A stretch of DNA of 64,000 bases from contig NZ_CP032382.1 of NCBI RefSeq assembly GCF_003589925.1, positions 1,240,001 to 1,304,000 of the forward strand, given 5' to 3'. This stretch comes from Chryseolinea soli. Lineage in GTDB: Bacteria; Bacteroidota; Bacteroidia; Cytophagales; Cyclobacteriaceae. Position numbers and translations under genes: made by a program. Below the pieces are notes generated by a model, which ran no database searches, was not told the DNA's origin, and saw only the letters and a list, made by a program, of their open reading frames with translations. Numbering within the stretch: the stretch's first letter is position 1; each line of letters begins with the position of its first letter. This document shows, piece after piece, positions 34,656 to 42,113 of the stretch.

Positions 34656-35231
34656 TTAAAAAAGAAACAGGCAGCAAAGCGAGAGCACATATTTGGCATA
34701 CTGCTTCATCTGCGCCAGGCCGCGCTGCACGAGGTTGCGCGCCGATTGCTCGTTCACCTGCAAAACCGACCCGATTTCCTCGAACGACAGTTCATCATAG
34801 AACCGCAGCACCAGGGCTTCGTATTGGCGCGGTGTCAAATCGTTCAGGAGTTTCTTGAGGCGCTTGAGACGCTGGTTTTGTTTTTCTTCATCGATCAGGT
34901 TTTCTTCCAGCGAGGGCGTGGATACCTGCAGGGCATCTTCGATCACAATGCCGTCGGCCGTGAAGAACGAACGCGACGCATCGTTGCGAACCAGTCTGCG
35001 ACGAATGGAACGATACAAGTAGAAGCGAACGGAAGTGGTCTCAGAAAGATTATCACGGAAGCGCCACAGGTCCACAAACAGATCGTGGATGGCATCTTGC
35101 AACGCGGCATCGCCGGCGCCGATCTTTCTTCCGTAGTTGTATAGCAGCTTAAAATATTTTGCGTAGAGCCAGGCAAAAGCCTCTCCGTCACCCGCGCGCA
35201 TAGCGTCCCATTTCTTCAGCTCCAGATCCAT
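34656..35231 (-). CDS. ECF RNA polymerase sigma factor (FecI-like, SusCD-associated)
   Basis: 191 residues. Sigma70 region 2 is FAWLYAKYFKLLYNYGRKIG with ALQDAIHDLFVDLWRFRDNL; region 4 is RQYEALVLRFYDELSFEEIG with SVLQVNEQSARNLVQRGLAQ. It is of the Bacteroidota FecI type that partners FecR proteins. The gene lies 167 bp upstream of the fecR ATG on the same strand and should direct transcription of the SusCD/oxidoreductase operon. Unusually, the last residues (KYVLSLCCLFLF) are strongly hydrophobic. Confidence 0.94.
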   Translation of the reverse strand: MDLELKKWDAMRAGDGEAFAWLYAKYFKLLYNYGRKIGAGDAALQDAIHDLFVDLWRFRDNLSETTSVRFYLYRSIRRRLVRNDASRSFFTADGIVIEDALQVSTPSLEENLIDEEKQNQRLKRLKKLLNDLTPRQYEALVLRFYDELSFEEIGSVLQVNEQSARNLVQRGLAQMKQYAKYVLSLCCLFLF

Positions 35232-35402
35232 CCGTTGGCCCTTTTGATTGACTTTGAAGCGCTTAAGTAAAGAAATTTATTCTTCACAAACCAACATCAT
35301 CCTAAATTAAATCGATTGAAATGCTGGCAAATGCATAAAACAAACCCATGCGCCCAATTGAAACAGCCTGTGCCCGCGCACGATTTGCGTCGCAAAAATT
35401 CT

Positions 35403-35858
35403 TTACTGGGCTTCCGCCAAGGCTTTGACCTGCACCAATATCGGGTTCCAGCCCTCGCCATTGTTATAGGTTTCTTTGTAACGACGTTCGCTATCCGCCA
35501 CGTTCGCGAAGTCGCCTTGGGTCACCGTGAGTAACATTTCATCCTCGTGCGGCTGCAGGGTATAGGTCACGGTGGTATAGTTCGCCGGGATGTCCTCCAT
35601 CGGCGTGTTGGGGTCGAAGGTTGTATAGGCCAGAAGCCTTGCGTCTTCTTTTTCCACCAGCGTGCCTTTCACCGCTACCAATTCCTTTCCATCGAATACG
35701 CCCTTCCAAAGAAAGGGTCCGCCGATCTTCCAATCGGAGTCGATGGTACAACCGAACATATACTGTTCGGTATACTCCGACTTGGTCAGTACATCCCAAA
35801 CCTTGGTGGCCGAGGCGTGAATGGTGATCGAACTTTTTACTATCAGGGGAGCGCTCAT
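35403..35858 (-). CDS. SRPBCC/AHSA1-type START-like protein
   Basis: 151 residues of the Bet-v-1/START-like helix-grip fold. It opens VKSSITIHASATKVWDVLTK, followed by TIDSDWKIGGPFLWKG and VKGTLVEKEDARLLAYTTF, and ends with the long C-terminal helix GWNPILVQVKALAE. AHSA1-domain proteins bind hydrophobic ligands or act as Hsp90 co-chaperones in other organisms; no ligand is known here. Monocistronic. Confidence 0.92.
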   Translation of the reverse strand: MSAPLIVKSSITIHASATKVWDVLTKSEYTEQYMFGCTIDSDWKIGGPFLWKGVFDGKELVAVKGTLVEKEDARLLAYTTFDPNTPMEDIPANYTTVTYTLQPHEDEMLLTVTQGDFANVADSERRYKETYNNGEGWNPILVQVKALAEAQ

Positions 35859-35981
35859 AGGGATCAGATTAAAATGAAAATGGTTTAAGCGTGTTGTCGT
35901 TTCAATTTACAACATAACCCTTTAACCTTTCCAGTCGTTTTCTGTTCACCTATAAATTCACACGGTTTGCGGCAAGGTATT

Positions 35982-36698
35982 TTACCGGTGTGCTTTTCCC
36001 AGGAGATTCACTTCCATCCCATTGCCCCACCCCAAACCATGATCGCTGATATTTTTCCGGATGTGGCTTTCATGAATAGTGTAGTCGCCATGCGCCAGCA
36101 GGGCAAGGATCTTTCCCGGACGCAGGTGCCAGCTGGCCCAACTCAACGGCGACTCGCCGTACATGTCTTTCGCGGTCTTATCCGCGCCGGCGTCCAGCAA
36201 CCTTTGGATGACGTCGGCGTCTCCGAATGCCGCAGCGCGGTGCAAGGGTGTCTCCTCTTTCGTCCACACGTCGCGCATGAAGCAACCGGTTTCCACACGA
36301 GGTTTTGTGCGACGGTTGGGATCTGCACCGTTGGACAGCAACACCTCGACTACGATGTTGTAGGCCTGACGGTTGGCCTTGCACAACGCGGCGTGCAGCG
36401 GTGTCTCGCCAGTATCGGGCAACGGATGGTTTGCATCTGCACCCTGCTCCAATAAAAATTGACAAAGCCTCCAATGACCGTGAAACGCTGCGCCATTCAA
36501 ATCATAGTTCGCCCCCAGGTCAGACAGGGACGCTCCCTTCGACAGCAAAAATTTTATGGCGCTCACGTCACCGTAGTAGGCACACCAGGCCATGAGCGAA
36601 GTGCCACGACTGTCCGCGAACGTAGCGGCGTGATCTTGTGCAACGAAATCGAACACCAAGTCTGTACGACCGTCGGTTATTTTGGTCAGCATGTCCAT
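35982..36698 (-). CDS. Ankyrin-repeat protein
   Basis: 238 residues, with no signal peptide, so probably cytosolic. About five ankyrin repeats span residues 30-210: GTSLMAWCAYYGDVSAIKFL, GAAFHGHWRLCQFLLEQGAD, GETPLHAALCKANRQAYNIV, EETPLHRAAAFGDADVIQRL and GESPLSWASWHLRPGKILAL. The protein mediates protein contacts; no catalytic domain is present. The partner cannot be named and the gene has no operon neighbours. Confidence 0.94.
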   Translation of the reverse strand: MDMLTKITDGRTDLVFDFVAQDHAATFADSRGTSLMAWCAYYGDVSAIKFLLSKGASLSDLGANYDLNGAAFHGHWRLCQFLLEQGADANHPLPDTGETPLHAALCKANRQAYNIVVEVLLSNGADPNRRTKPRVETGCFMRDVWTKEETPLHRAAAFGDADVIQRLLDAGADKTAKDMYGESPLSWASWHLRPGKILALLAHGDYTIHESHIRKNISDHGLGWGNGMEVNLLGKAHR

Positions 36699-36810
36699 AG
36701 GTAGTTTCGGGTTTGGCCGGAAATAAAATCTACGCTACGAAGATACGCATACGACAAACGCGCCCGCACACCATCGGTCAGGAACACAACGTTGTTTGTG
36801 CGGCGCGAGA

Positions 36811-36842
36811 AAATAAAAAAGCTCCGGACTTTCGTCCGGAGC
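36811..36842 (-). terminator. Strong intrinsic terminator (minus strand)
   Basis: Perfect 9-bp arms GCTCCGGAC and GTCCGGAGC with a 4-base loop, followed on the minus strand by TTTTTTATTT (36811-36820). No annotated long gene precedes it on this strand, so it implies a short transcript originating in 36843-37076. Confidence 0.82.
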
Positions 36843-36865
36843 CGTGGATGAATGTATCATCCAAC

Positions 36866-36997
36866 CTAAACTAATCGCTGAACACCACCATTCAAGATGC
36901 ATGCCAATTCGTGAATGGCCATATGATATGCGGAATCCCTGTCTTCTATCTCACCCGCTGCACGTCGTCGTGTTCTTTTCGGACGTTCGGAGTCCAT
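36866..36997 (-). CDS. Possible 43-residue small protein ahead of a terminator
   Basis: An ATG at 36997 opens a 43-codon frame ending TAG at 36866, 24 bp before the terminator hairpin. The translated product starts MDSERPKRTRRRAAGEIEDR and ends with an amphipathic helix-like AYHMAIHELACILNGG. The frame stays open about 23 codons further upstream without another ATG. No Shine-Dalgarno is seen and no family is recognised; it may instead be part of a small non-coding RNA. The support is the open frame plus the well-placed terminator. Confidence 0.35.
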   Translation of the reverse strand: MDSERPKRTRRRAAGEIEDRDSAYHMAIHELACILNGGVQRLV

Positions 36998-37076
36998 GAA
37001 TGGACACTCGGTCTCTAAAACTTTTTGGTGAATCGCATCATCCCTTGTTTATAAATCATCCTAAACCCGCGATCCC

Positions 37077-37643
37077 ATGAAATCCTCATCGTTTTTGAAG
37101 AAACTCACTTTGGTATGCACCGGCCTGCTCATGGCGTTCGCCAGCAGCGCGCAGCCCGGTCCCGTTAAATCCGGTTTTGCCCGCGTGGAGTACATCCTTA
37201 GCCAGCTTCCGGAAATCCGTCAAATCGAGTCCACCATGCAGTCGTTACAAAAGCAACTGGAGAATCAAGTCCAAGCCAAGAATGAAGAGCTGAAAAAGAA
37301 ATACGCCGAGTTTATAAAAATAGGTCCAACGGCTCCCGAGGCCGTTCGCAACAATGCGCAGCGCGAATTGCAACAACTACAGGAAAACCTGGAAATCCTT
37401 CAGCAAGACGCACAGACTACGCTGGAAAAGAAACAAACGCAATTGATCGAACCCGTGTATGTAAAGATCGGTAAGACCATCGAGGACGTCGCCAAGGAAA
37501 ACGGTTTTCAACTCGTTTTCAGTGACCAGACCGGGGGTGGACGTATGTTGCTATATGGCGACCCTTTATTGGATATTTCGGATCTGGTTCTGAAAAAAAT
37601 GGGCGTTGTCGCCAAGACACCGGGAAATGGAACAGGAAATTGA
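37077..37643 (+). CDS. OmpH/Skp-family periplasmic chaperone
   Basis: 188 residues. The signal peptide (MAFASSAQ) is followed by an OmpH/Skp core: beta strand FARVEYILSQLPEIRQIEST, a long coiled coil (about residues 50-135, MQSLQKQLENQVQAKNEELK through AQTTLEKKQTQLIEP) and a closing beta segment (EDVAKENGFQLVFSD). Skp-like proteins form trimeric tentacled chaperones that escort unfolded outer-membrane proteins. The usual neighbour BamA is not present here, so this may be a secondary copy. Confidence 0.92.
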   Translation: MKSSSFLKKLTLVCTGLLMAFASSAQPGPVKSGFARVEYILSQLPEIRQIESTMQSLQKQLENQVQAKNEELKKKYAEFIKIGPTAPEAVRNNAQRELQQLQENLEILQQDAQTTLEKKQTQLIEPVYVKIGKTIEDVAKENGFQLVFSDQTGGGRMLLYGDPLLDISDLVLKKMGVVAKTPGNGTGN

Positions 37644-37682
37644 AAATCGCCGAATAACGGTAACCCTATTGGCCATGTCCAT

Positions 37683-38036
37683 TCAGAACCGGTGTGAATA
37701 GCCAACGATCAGCCCGAAGAAGCAATACGTGGCTTGAATGTCGTGAAGATAGCCGTGCAGAAAATTGCGCTCGTCCGGATTGTCGAAGTTCATAAACTGG
37801 ATGGTGTCGTGGCTGGAGCCCCAGCTGTACCGTGCCGTTCACGGAAAATGGATGTCGAATCCAGGAAGCTCATCGCGGCCGGGTTGTAGTAGACCACGCT
37901 GTTGTCATCGGACGCGGCTACCGATGAACCGGAAAGCAAGGCGGCGTGCGTGCCGAACTGTTGGGTCCAGTAGTGTGTGTCTTGCGCCATCCTAAACCAG
38001 GAACCACGAGGAGCAAAAAATTCCACAACGCATATA
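37683..38036 (-). pseudogene. Decayed outer-membrane protein gene (FadL/OmpP1-like ends, large internal deletion)
   Basis: Two ends of one outer-membrane protein survive on the minus strand in different frames. The N-terminal part reads AQDTHYWTQQFGTHAALLSG followed by VVYYNPAAMSFLDST, a classic barrel opening after a signal peptide. The signal peptide itself is split by a one-base frameshift (LLVVPGLGW in one frame, AQDTH in the next). The C-terminal part, from about 37820 down to the TGA at 37683, reads GYLHDIQATYCFFGLIVGYS then HRF, with the terminal Phe typical of barrels. The middle, probably several hundred codons, is missing. An open frame at 37790-38026 is only the N-terminal fragment and should not be annotated as a gene. 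Confidence 0.75.
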
Positions 38037-38065
38037 AAATTTCATGGCGTATGCTGATGACGCTT

Positions 38066-39100
38066 TCAAGGTTCGAAGAGTGTCGTATACGGCTTCAGCG
38101 CGTGGTGACTCACCGTAAGTGCCTTCACCACGCCCAGCAACGGGATGAACAGCACCATGCCCGACAATCCCCAAATCATGCCCCCCACGACCACGGCGGT
38201 GAAAACGACCATGGAGTTCATTTCCATTTTGCTGCCGATCAGCTTGGGGCGGAGGAAGTTCTCCTGGCTCAGGTTCACGATGTACAACGCTACGGCTATT
38301 AGCACAACCGACAAAGCGGAATCCTTTGTCACCCAGGCAAAGAGCAGGATGACTACAAAGGCGATCAAATGGCCGATATAAGGGATCAAGCTCAATACCG
38401 CGTAGAACACACTAAAGAAAAACGCATGCCGCACGCCCAGGGCCAGCAGGATAACAAACGTGACCAGTGCGATGACGCCGGTGAGCAACAGCGTTCCCGA
38501 AAGATAGCTCTGAATGGAAGTTCGCGAGTTTTTTAGCAACAGCCCCAGGAACTCCAGGTGATCGCGCTCAAACCGGTGCCGGACAAAGCGTTTGATGTTG
38601 CCCCGGAACGCCAGCATGAAAAAAAGATAGATCGGCACCAGCAACAACGTGACCAGGTCTTCTCCAATCATGCTTACTTTGCCCGCCAGCCACGGCAAAG
38701 CTTTGAGAATGGGATCGCTGGCTGACTTGCCTTCGGCAGATGGGTCGTAAAGTGTCACGCCCGTTGACGTTTGGATCCTGGTCATCAAATCCATGATCTG
38801 TTCTTTCATTTTGGAATACAGAACAGGTTCGTGCTCCAATATTCGCACCGCCTCATAGATCAGGTAGACCAGAATAAAGCCGCTCACAAAACAAAAGATC
38901 AACACCGAAAACAACGAAGCGGTGGTCCGGCCGATGCGTCGTCTTTCGAGGAAGCAACACAAAGGGTGGAGAATGAAAGAGAACAAGAATGCCCAGGTGA
39001 GCGGCACCCACAATCGTTGCCCGATGACCAATAGCGCAATGGTGCCTAAGATGAGCAGCACTCCATACGCGGCCGCTGCGAGATTTTTATTTTCGTTCAT
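38066..39100 (-). CDS. AI-2E family (PerM-like) transporter
   Basis: 344 residues with about eight transmembrane helices. It has the family's arrangement: two N-terminal TM pairs (YGVLLILGTIALLVIGQRLW), a cytosolic/periplasmic insert (about 95-145), then LVTLLLVPIYLFFMLAFRGN, HLEFLGLLLKNSRTSIQSYL, FYAVLSLIPYIGHLIAFVVI and NFLRPKLIGSKMEMNSMVVF. The family exports small molecules; autoinducer-2 export is shown for only a few members, and no luxS is seen here. It starts 18 bp downstream of the next gene's stop and may be co-transcribed with it. Confidence 0.92.
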   Translation of the reverse strand: MNENKNLAAAAYGVLLILGTIALLVIGQRLWVPLTWAFLFSFILHPLCCFLERRRIGRTTASLFSVLIFCFVSGFILVYLIYEAVRILEHEPVLYSKMKEQIMDLMTRIQTSTGVTLYDPSAEGKSASDPILKALPWLAGKVSMIGEDLVTLLLVPIYLFFMLAFRGNIKRFVRHRFERDHLEFLGLLLKNSRTSIQSYLSGTLLLTGVIALVTFVILLALGVRHAFFFSVFYAVLSLIPYIGHLIAFVVILLFAWVTKDSALSVVLIAVALYIVNLSQENFLRPKLIGSKMEMNSMVVFTAVVVGGMIWGLSGMVLFIPLLGVVKALTVSHHALKPYTTLFEP

Positions 39101-39118
39101 GAGAGGGTTTTATGACGT

Positions 39119-39691
39119 TTACGATTCCAGGGTAAAGTATAACCGATAGATGAAAATGATTTGGTAGACGATCACGATAATGACAAACGCTCCATGAAAT
39201 CTTTCGTCCCGTATCTTCATGGCCAAGAGGCAACCGATCACATGCAACAAAATGTACGCAAGGTATTCGTTCCCCAAATGGGTCAAGTGGTTGACCCCCT
39301 TTAGCAGCGTATCCACAATATCCAACAAAAACGTTAGCCCCAGCGCGCCGAAGAACCACCGGCGACGTGAGTAGAAATAATCCTCATAGCCCGTATAGTC
39401 GTTGATCTGATCGGGGAACAATAAGGAGGCACTGACAAAAAAGAATGCCGTGTAAACAATGAGATAGAAGTAGCTGAGAAAATTCCAGTTCGTCAGGGTG
39501 TGCAACGAAAACTCCCACCACCAGAAATGCGCGATGAGGAGAAACAAATAAAAGACCCACAACAAGTGGATCCAGTAGGGCTTGTCTTTTCCGGGATGCT
39601 CCACAAATTTAACAACGCCTTTCAACAAGTGGGTGATGCTCAACCCGAGGAGGATGCCCATGAGCATCCGGATGTGAAAAAATTTATCCAT
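39119..39691 (-). CDS. Multi-pass membrane protein of unknown function
   Basis: 190 residues from the ATG at 39691 (MDKFFHIRMLMGILLGLSIT). Six predicted transmembrane helices (YWIHLLWVFYLFLLIAHFWW, NFLSYFYLIVYTAFFFVSAS, WFFGALGLTFLLDIVDTLLK, YLAYILLHVIGCLLAMKI, AFVIIVIVYQIIFIYRLYF). I do not recognise a characterised family. Upstream of, and 18 bp from, the AI-2E family gene. Confidence 0.8.
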   Translation of the reverse strand: MDKFFHIRMLMGILLGLSITHLLKGVVKFVEHPGKDKPYWIHLLWVFYLFLLIAHFWWWEFSLHTLTNWNFLSYFYLIVYTAFFFVSASLLFPDQINDYTGYEDYFYSRRRWFFGALGLTFLLDIVDTLLKGVNHLTHLGNEYLAYILLHVIGCLLAMKIRDERFHGAFVIIVIVYQIIFIYRLYFTLES

Positions 39692-39901
39692 GCTGATAAC
39701 AGGTTTAGGGTGGAGAAACAACGATCACCAAGTTAACGAACAATCGCAACTTATGGAATAGTGAATCGGTGAGTTTGATCGTGGGTTAGGAGGAGAGGAT
39801 GTGGCAAAAGACTTGTCAAGGCTAAGCCCGGTTACCTGTCTGTTTTATAACCCCGGACCGAATGCCGGGGGTTACTCGTCAGTTGACTTGATTGCTCACT
39901 C

Positions 39902-39936
39902 AAAAAAAAATCAGGGCAACAAAAGTCACCCTGATT
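39902..39936 (-). terminator. Intrinsic terminator of the SnoaL-like/membrane protein operon
   Basis: Arms AATCAGGG and CCCTGATT around a 12-base loop, followed on the minus strand by a run of T (39902-39910). It is the first hairpin plus U-tract after the minus-strand gene ending at 40079. Confidence 0.8.
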
Positions 39937-40007
39937 CAAAACAACACCAAAATTCAGGACAAGGATTTCCAAACAACGCCCGTCTAAAAAGTTCCCAGGA
40001 TTTCTTC

Positions 40008-40077
40008 AGTCTGAATTCTGATTCCGAATTCCGACTCCCCAATTCTGGCTCCTGGCTCCTGGATTCTGGCTCCTGAT
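40008..40077. repeat. Short degenerate repeat, second copy of the GGAGCCA type
   Basis: Units such as ATTCTGGCTCC, TGGCTCC and TGGATTCTGGCTCC, preceded by GAATTCTGATTCCGAATTCC. It is the reverse complement of the 17003-17046 pattern and begins right after the stop codon of the 40079-40549 gene, ahead of its terminator, so it would be transcribed in the 3' untranslated region. Confidence 0.7.
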
Positions 40078-40078
40078 T

Positions 40079-40549
40079 TCATTTTCCCCAGAACCTATCC
40101 TCCTGAAAGATATCCTCCGAATAGATCCTGGCATGCGTGATCTTTCCATTCTCTACCGTGTAGATATCGACGTTTCCCACGTCGAGCACTTTTCCCGTTG
40201 GCTGTGCCGCTGTCCAGCGGAGGCGTACGGCCACGGTGTTGCCGTTTGTGCCGCATTGCTCGATCGACGAAAGCCGTAGCGTTCTCTCGGACCATTCGCC
40301 CATGATGCGGCCCATTTCCATGACCTCATCAGCGGATTTTTTGGTTCCGGATAGACGGTTGTTGCCGGGTTGCTCCCATTGCACCTGGGGATGCAGCATT
40401 GATTTTACTTTTTCGCGATCGTGTTGCTGCACGCCGAAGAGAAATTCGCGAACCACCTGGTCGGGTTGGGGTGGCGTGGCCGGTTGTTGCGCATAGTTCT
40501 GAAATGCCACACTGGTCATCAGGAAAACAAAGGTGCTTATCTTTTTCAT
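40079..40549 (-). CDS. Secreted SnoaL/NTF2-like protein
   Basis: 156 residues: signal peptide (QNYAQQ) then a SnoaL/NTF2-like cone fold (VVREFLFGVQQHDREKVKSM; VQWEQPG; VEMGR-like MEMGRIMGEWSERTLRLSSI; VGNVDIYTVENGKITHARIY). Such domains bind small hydrophobic ligands or form enzymes with no fixed chemistry. It follows a small membrane protein gene by 12 bp, and the pair faces a divergent AraC regulator. Confidence 0.88.
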   Translation of the reverse strand: MKKISTFVFLMTSVAFQNYAQQPATPPQPDQVVREFLFGVQQHDREKVKSMLHPQVQWEQPGNNRLSGTKKSADEVMEMGRIMGEWSERTLRLSSIEQCGTNGNTVAVRLRWTAAQPTGKVLDVGNVDIYTVENGKITHARIYSEDIFQEDRFWGK

Positions 40550-40561
40550 GGGTCGTTGGGA

Positions 40562-40939
40562 TTAAGCGGTTACTTGTTTCAAGCCTCTGAATTGCAAAAT
40601 GGCCATGGCCGCTACCCAAAGAGCTACCGCTGCAATGAACGCGTTGCCGATCAACGTGATCGCTACCGGCTGCAGCAACAGCAACAGGATGCTGGCCACT
40701 ACCCAAAGCGTATCCAACACAATGATGAGCCTGATGCGACTCGTGTTCATCGGGTTTCGGCGGCCTTCAAAAAAAACAAACCCGGCAAAAGCCAACAGGA
40801 AGATCCCGGTTTCTAAAAAAGGCGATACGCTTTCGATGCCGAAGAGACCGGCAAAGAAATCAGAAAACAAAACCAGCAGAAGGCCGGTAGCACCGGAGCT
40901 TACCGCGTTGATGAGGAGAACATTTCTAAGTGTAAACAT
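40562..40939 (-). CDS. Small four-helix membrane protein
   Basis: 125 residues from the ATG at 40939 (MFTLRNVLLINAVSSGATGL); the upstream in-frame extension to 41044 crosses the divergent promoter region and is not plausible. Four TM helices (LLLVLFSDFFAGLFGI, FLETGIFLLAFAGFVFF, IRLIIVLDTLWVVASILLLL, IGNAFIAAVALWVAAMAILQ). It resembles small DoxX/DUF-type proteins, with no assigned role. In operon with the SnoaL-like gene and divergent from the AraC regulator. Confidence 0.82.
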   Translation of the reverse strand: MFTLRNVLLINAVSSGATGLLLVLFSDFFAGLFGIESVSPFLETGIFLLAFAGFVFFEGRRNPMNTSRIRLIIVLDTLWVVASILLLLLQPVAITLIGNAFIAAVALWVAAMAILQFRGLKQVTA

Positions 40940-41093
40940 AATCGTATTGTTTTTTGGTGATTGAAAAATTATAAGACAAAAGTATAGCGCCACACCAACG
41001 CGGCATTTACCTTTAGGCGCCATTCGGTTACCCTTTCGCGCCATACTAAAAAAGGATGAAAGGGATGTTGACCGGGAAGACTACTTTTATAGT

Positions 41094-42098
41094 ATGGAAG
41101 CACATCAACGACAATTTATTCTCAGCCTGCTCGGCTATGCGGTGCAGAAAGGTGTATCGCCACAGCCCTTATGCAAGCTGGCGCAAGTGAACCTGGAGGC
41201 TCTACAAAAAGGAAAGGCAGATGCCCTGACACCAAAACAAACGAGCGACCTCTGGCTCCACGCCAGCCGGCTTTGTAACGACCCCTTGTTCGGTTTGCAT
41301 TTTGGCGAATCGCTGCAACTCGCCGCGCTCGGTGTGGTGGGGCAGATCATCCAGGCCAGCAACACCGTGGGCGACGCGTTGACGATCGCCAACTCGCTCA
41401 GCTACCTCGTCACAGACCTGTTCACTATGGAGGTGAAGCACGGCCCAAAAACATTTAGCATTCAACTTATACCACGTCCACAGGCCGAGCAAGAATGGCC
41501 TTTCCTCTTTACTCAACTGCGCGACATGCTCATGGTTTTCATCATTCACGAATTGGACGGCTTGCTGCTGGTAAAGATCCATCCTACGTCGGTGAAATTT
41601 CCCTATCCGAATGGAACCGACCTCACCGAATATGAAAGAGTGTTGCGTTGCAAGCCCTCGCGCAAAGGCGACACCTATGCATTGGAATTTGATAAACGCT
41701 ATTGGAGTGAACCCATTCTTACGGCGAACTACGAATTGCAAAGTCTTCTCCTCAAGACGGTGAATCGCGGCACGCCGGCATTGAAATCCAAACCAGCCTT
41801 ACAGAATCGAATTCAGGAATACCTCATGGCCAATGCTTACCTCGGCATTCTTTCGTTGGACGATGTGGCTTCCAATTTCAACGTGAGCACGCGGAGCCTT
41901 CAACGAAAATTAAAAGAAGAAAACGTGACCTTCCAGGAACTGGCCGACACCGTGCGGAAGGCGTTGGCACTGGAATATGTAAAGAAGGGCGATCATCCCA
42001 TCAAGGAAATATCACACATGCTGGGCTATAATGAGTTGAGTGCGTTCTCGCGGGCGTTCAAGCGATGGACGGGCAAAACACCTTCCCACCTGGCGTGA
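41094..42098 (+). CDS. AraC-family transcriptional regulator (Arabinose_bd type)
   Basis: 334 residues. The N-terminal ligand-sensing domain of the OruR/ArgR-like Arabinose_bd type (residues about 15-200; DPLFGLHFGESLQLAALGVV, PQAEQEWPFLFTQLRDML) is followed by a C-terminal AraC double HTH (about 235-332; AYLGILSLDDVASNFNVSTR, LGYNELSAFSRAFKRWTGKT PSHL). It is divergent from the membrane protein/SnoaL operon across 154 bp and is the natural candidate regulator of it. Confidence 0.95.
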   Translation: MEAHQRQFILSLLGYAVQKGVSPQPLCKLAQVNLEALQKGKADALTPKQTSDLWLHASRLCNDPLFGLHFGESLQLAALGVVGQIIQASNTVGDALTIANSLSYLVTDLFTMEVKHGPKTFSIQLIPRPQAEQEWPFLFTQLRDMLMVFIIHELDGLLLVKIHPTSVKFPYPNGTDLTEYERVLRCKPSRKGDTYALEFDKRYWSEPILTANYELQSLLLKTVNRGTPALKSKPALQNRIQEYLMANAYLGILSLDDVASNFNVSTRSLQRKLKEENVTFQELADTVRKALALEYVKKGDHPIKEISHMLGYNELSAFSRAFKRWTGKTPSHLA

Positions 42099-42113
42099 GC
42101 GTTACTGATTTTA

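Larger units (their letters stand above)
36699..37076. other. 378-bp gap: minus-strand terminator and possible small gene
   Basis: No long gene is present. It holds a strong minus-strand terminator (36811-36842), a 43-codon open frame just upstream of it on the same strand, and the upstream region of the plus-strand ompH/skp-like gene. I found no convincing Bacteroidota promoter boxes by eye. Confidence 0.5.
39692..40078. other. 387-bp gap with terminator, inverted repeat and GGAGCC-type repeat
   Basis: No supported gene. It contains an inverted repeat at 39848-39874 (TAACCCCGG / CCGGGGGTTA, no U-tract), a minus-strand terminator at 39902-39936 and the repeat at 40008-40077. Confidence 0.6.

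Noticed and set aside
37790..38026. 78-residue gene
   Set aside because: It is the N-terminal fragment of a decayed outer-membrane protein whose C-terminus lies in another frame at 37683-37820; the last 17 residues of the frame are not part of the original protein.
39848..39874. Intrinsic terminator
   Set aside because: The inverted repeat is good (TAACCCCGG / CCGGGGGTTA), but there is no U-tract on either strand. It is mentioned only as an inverted repeat.
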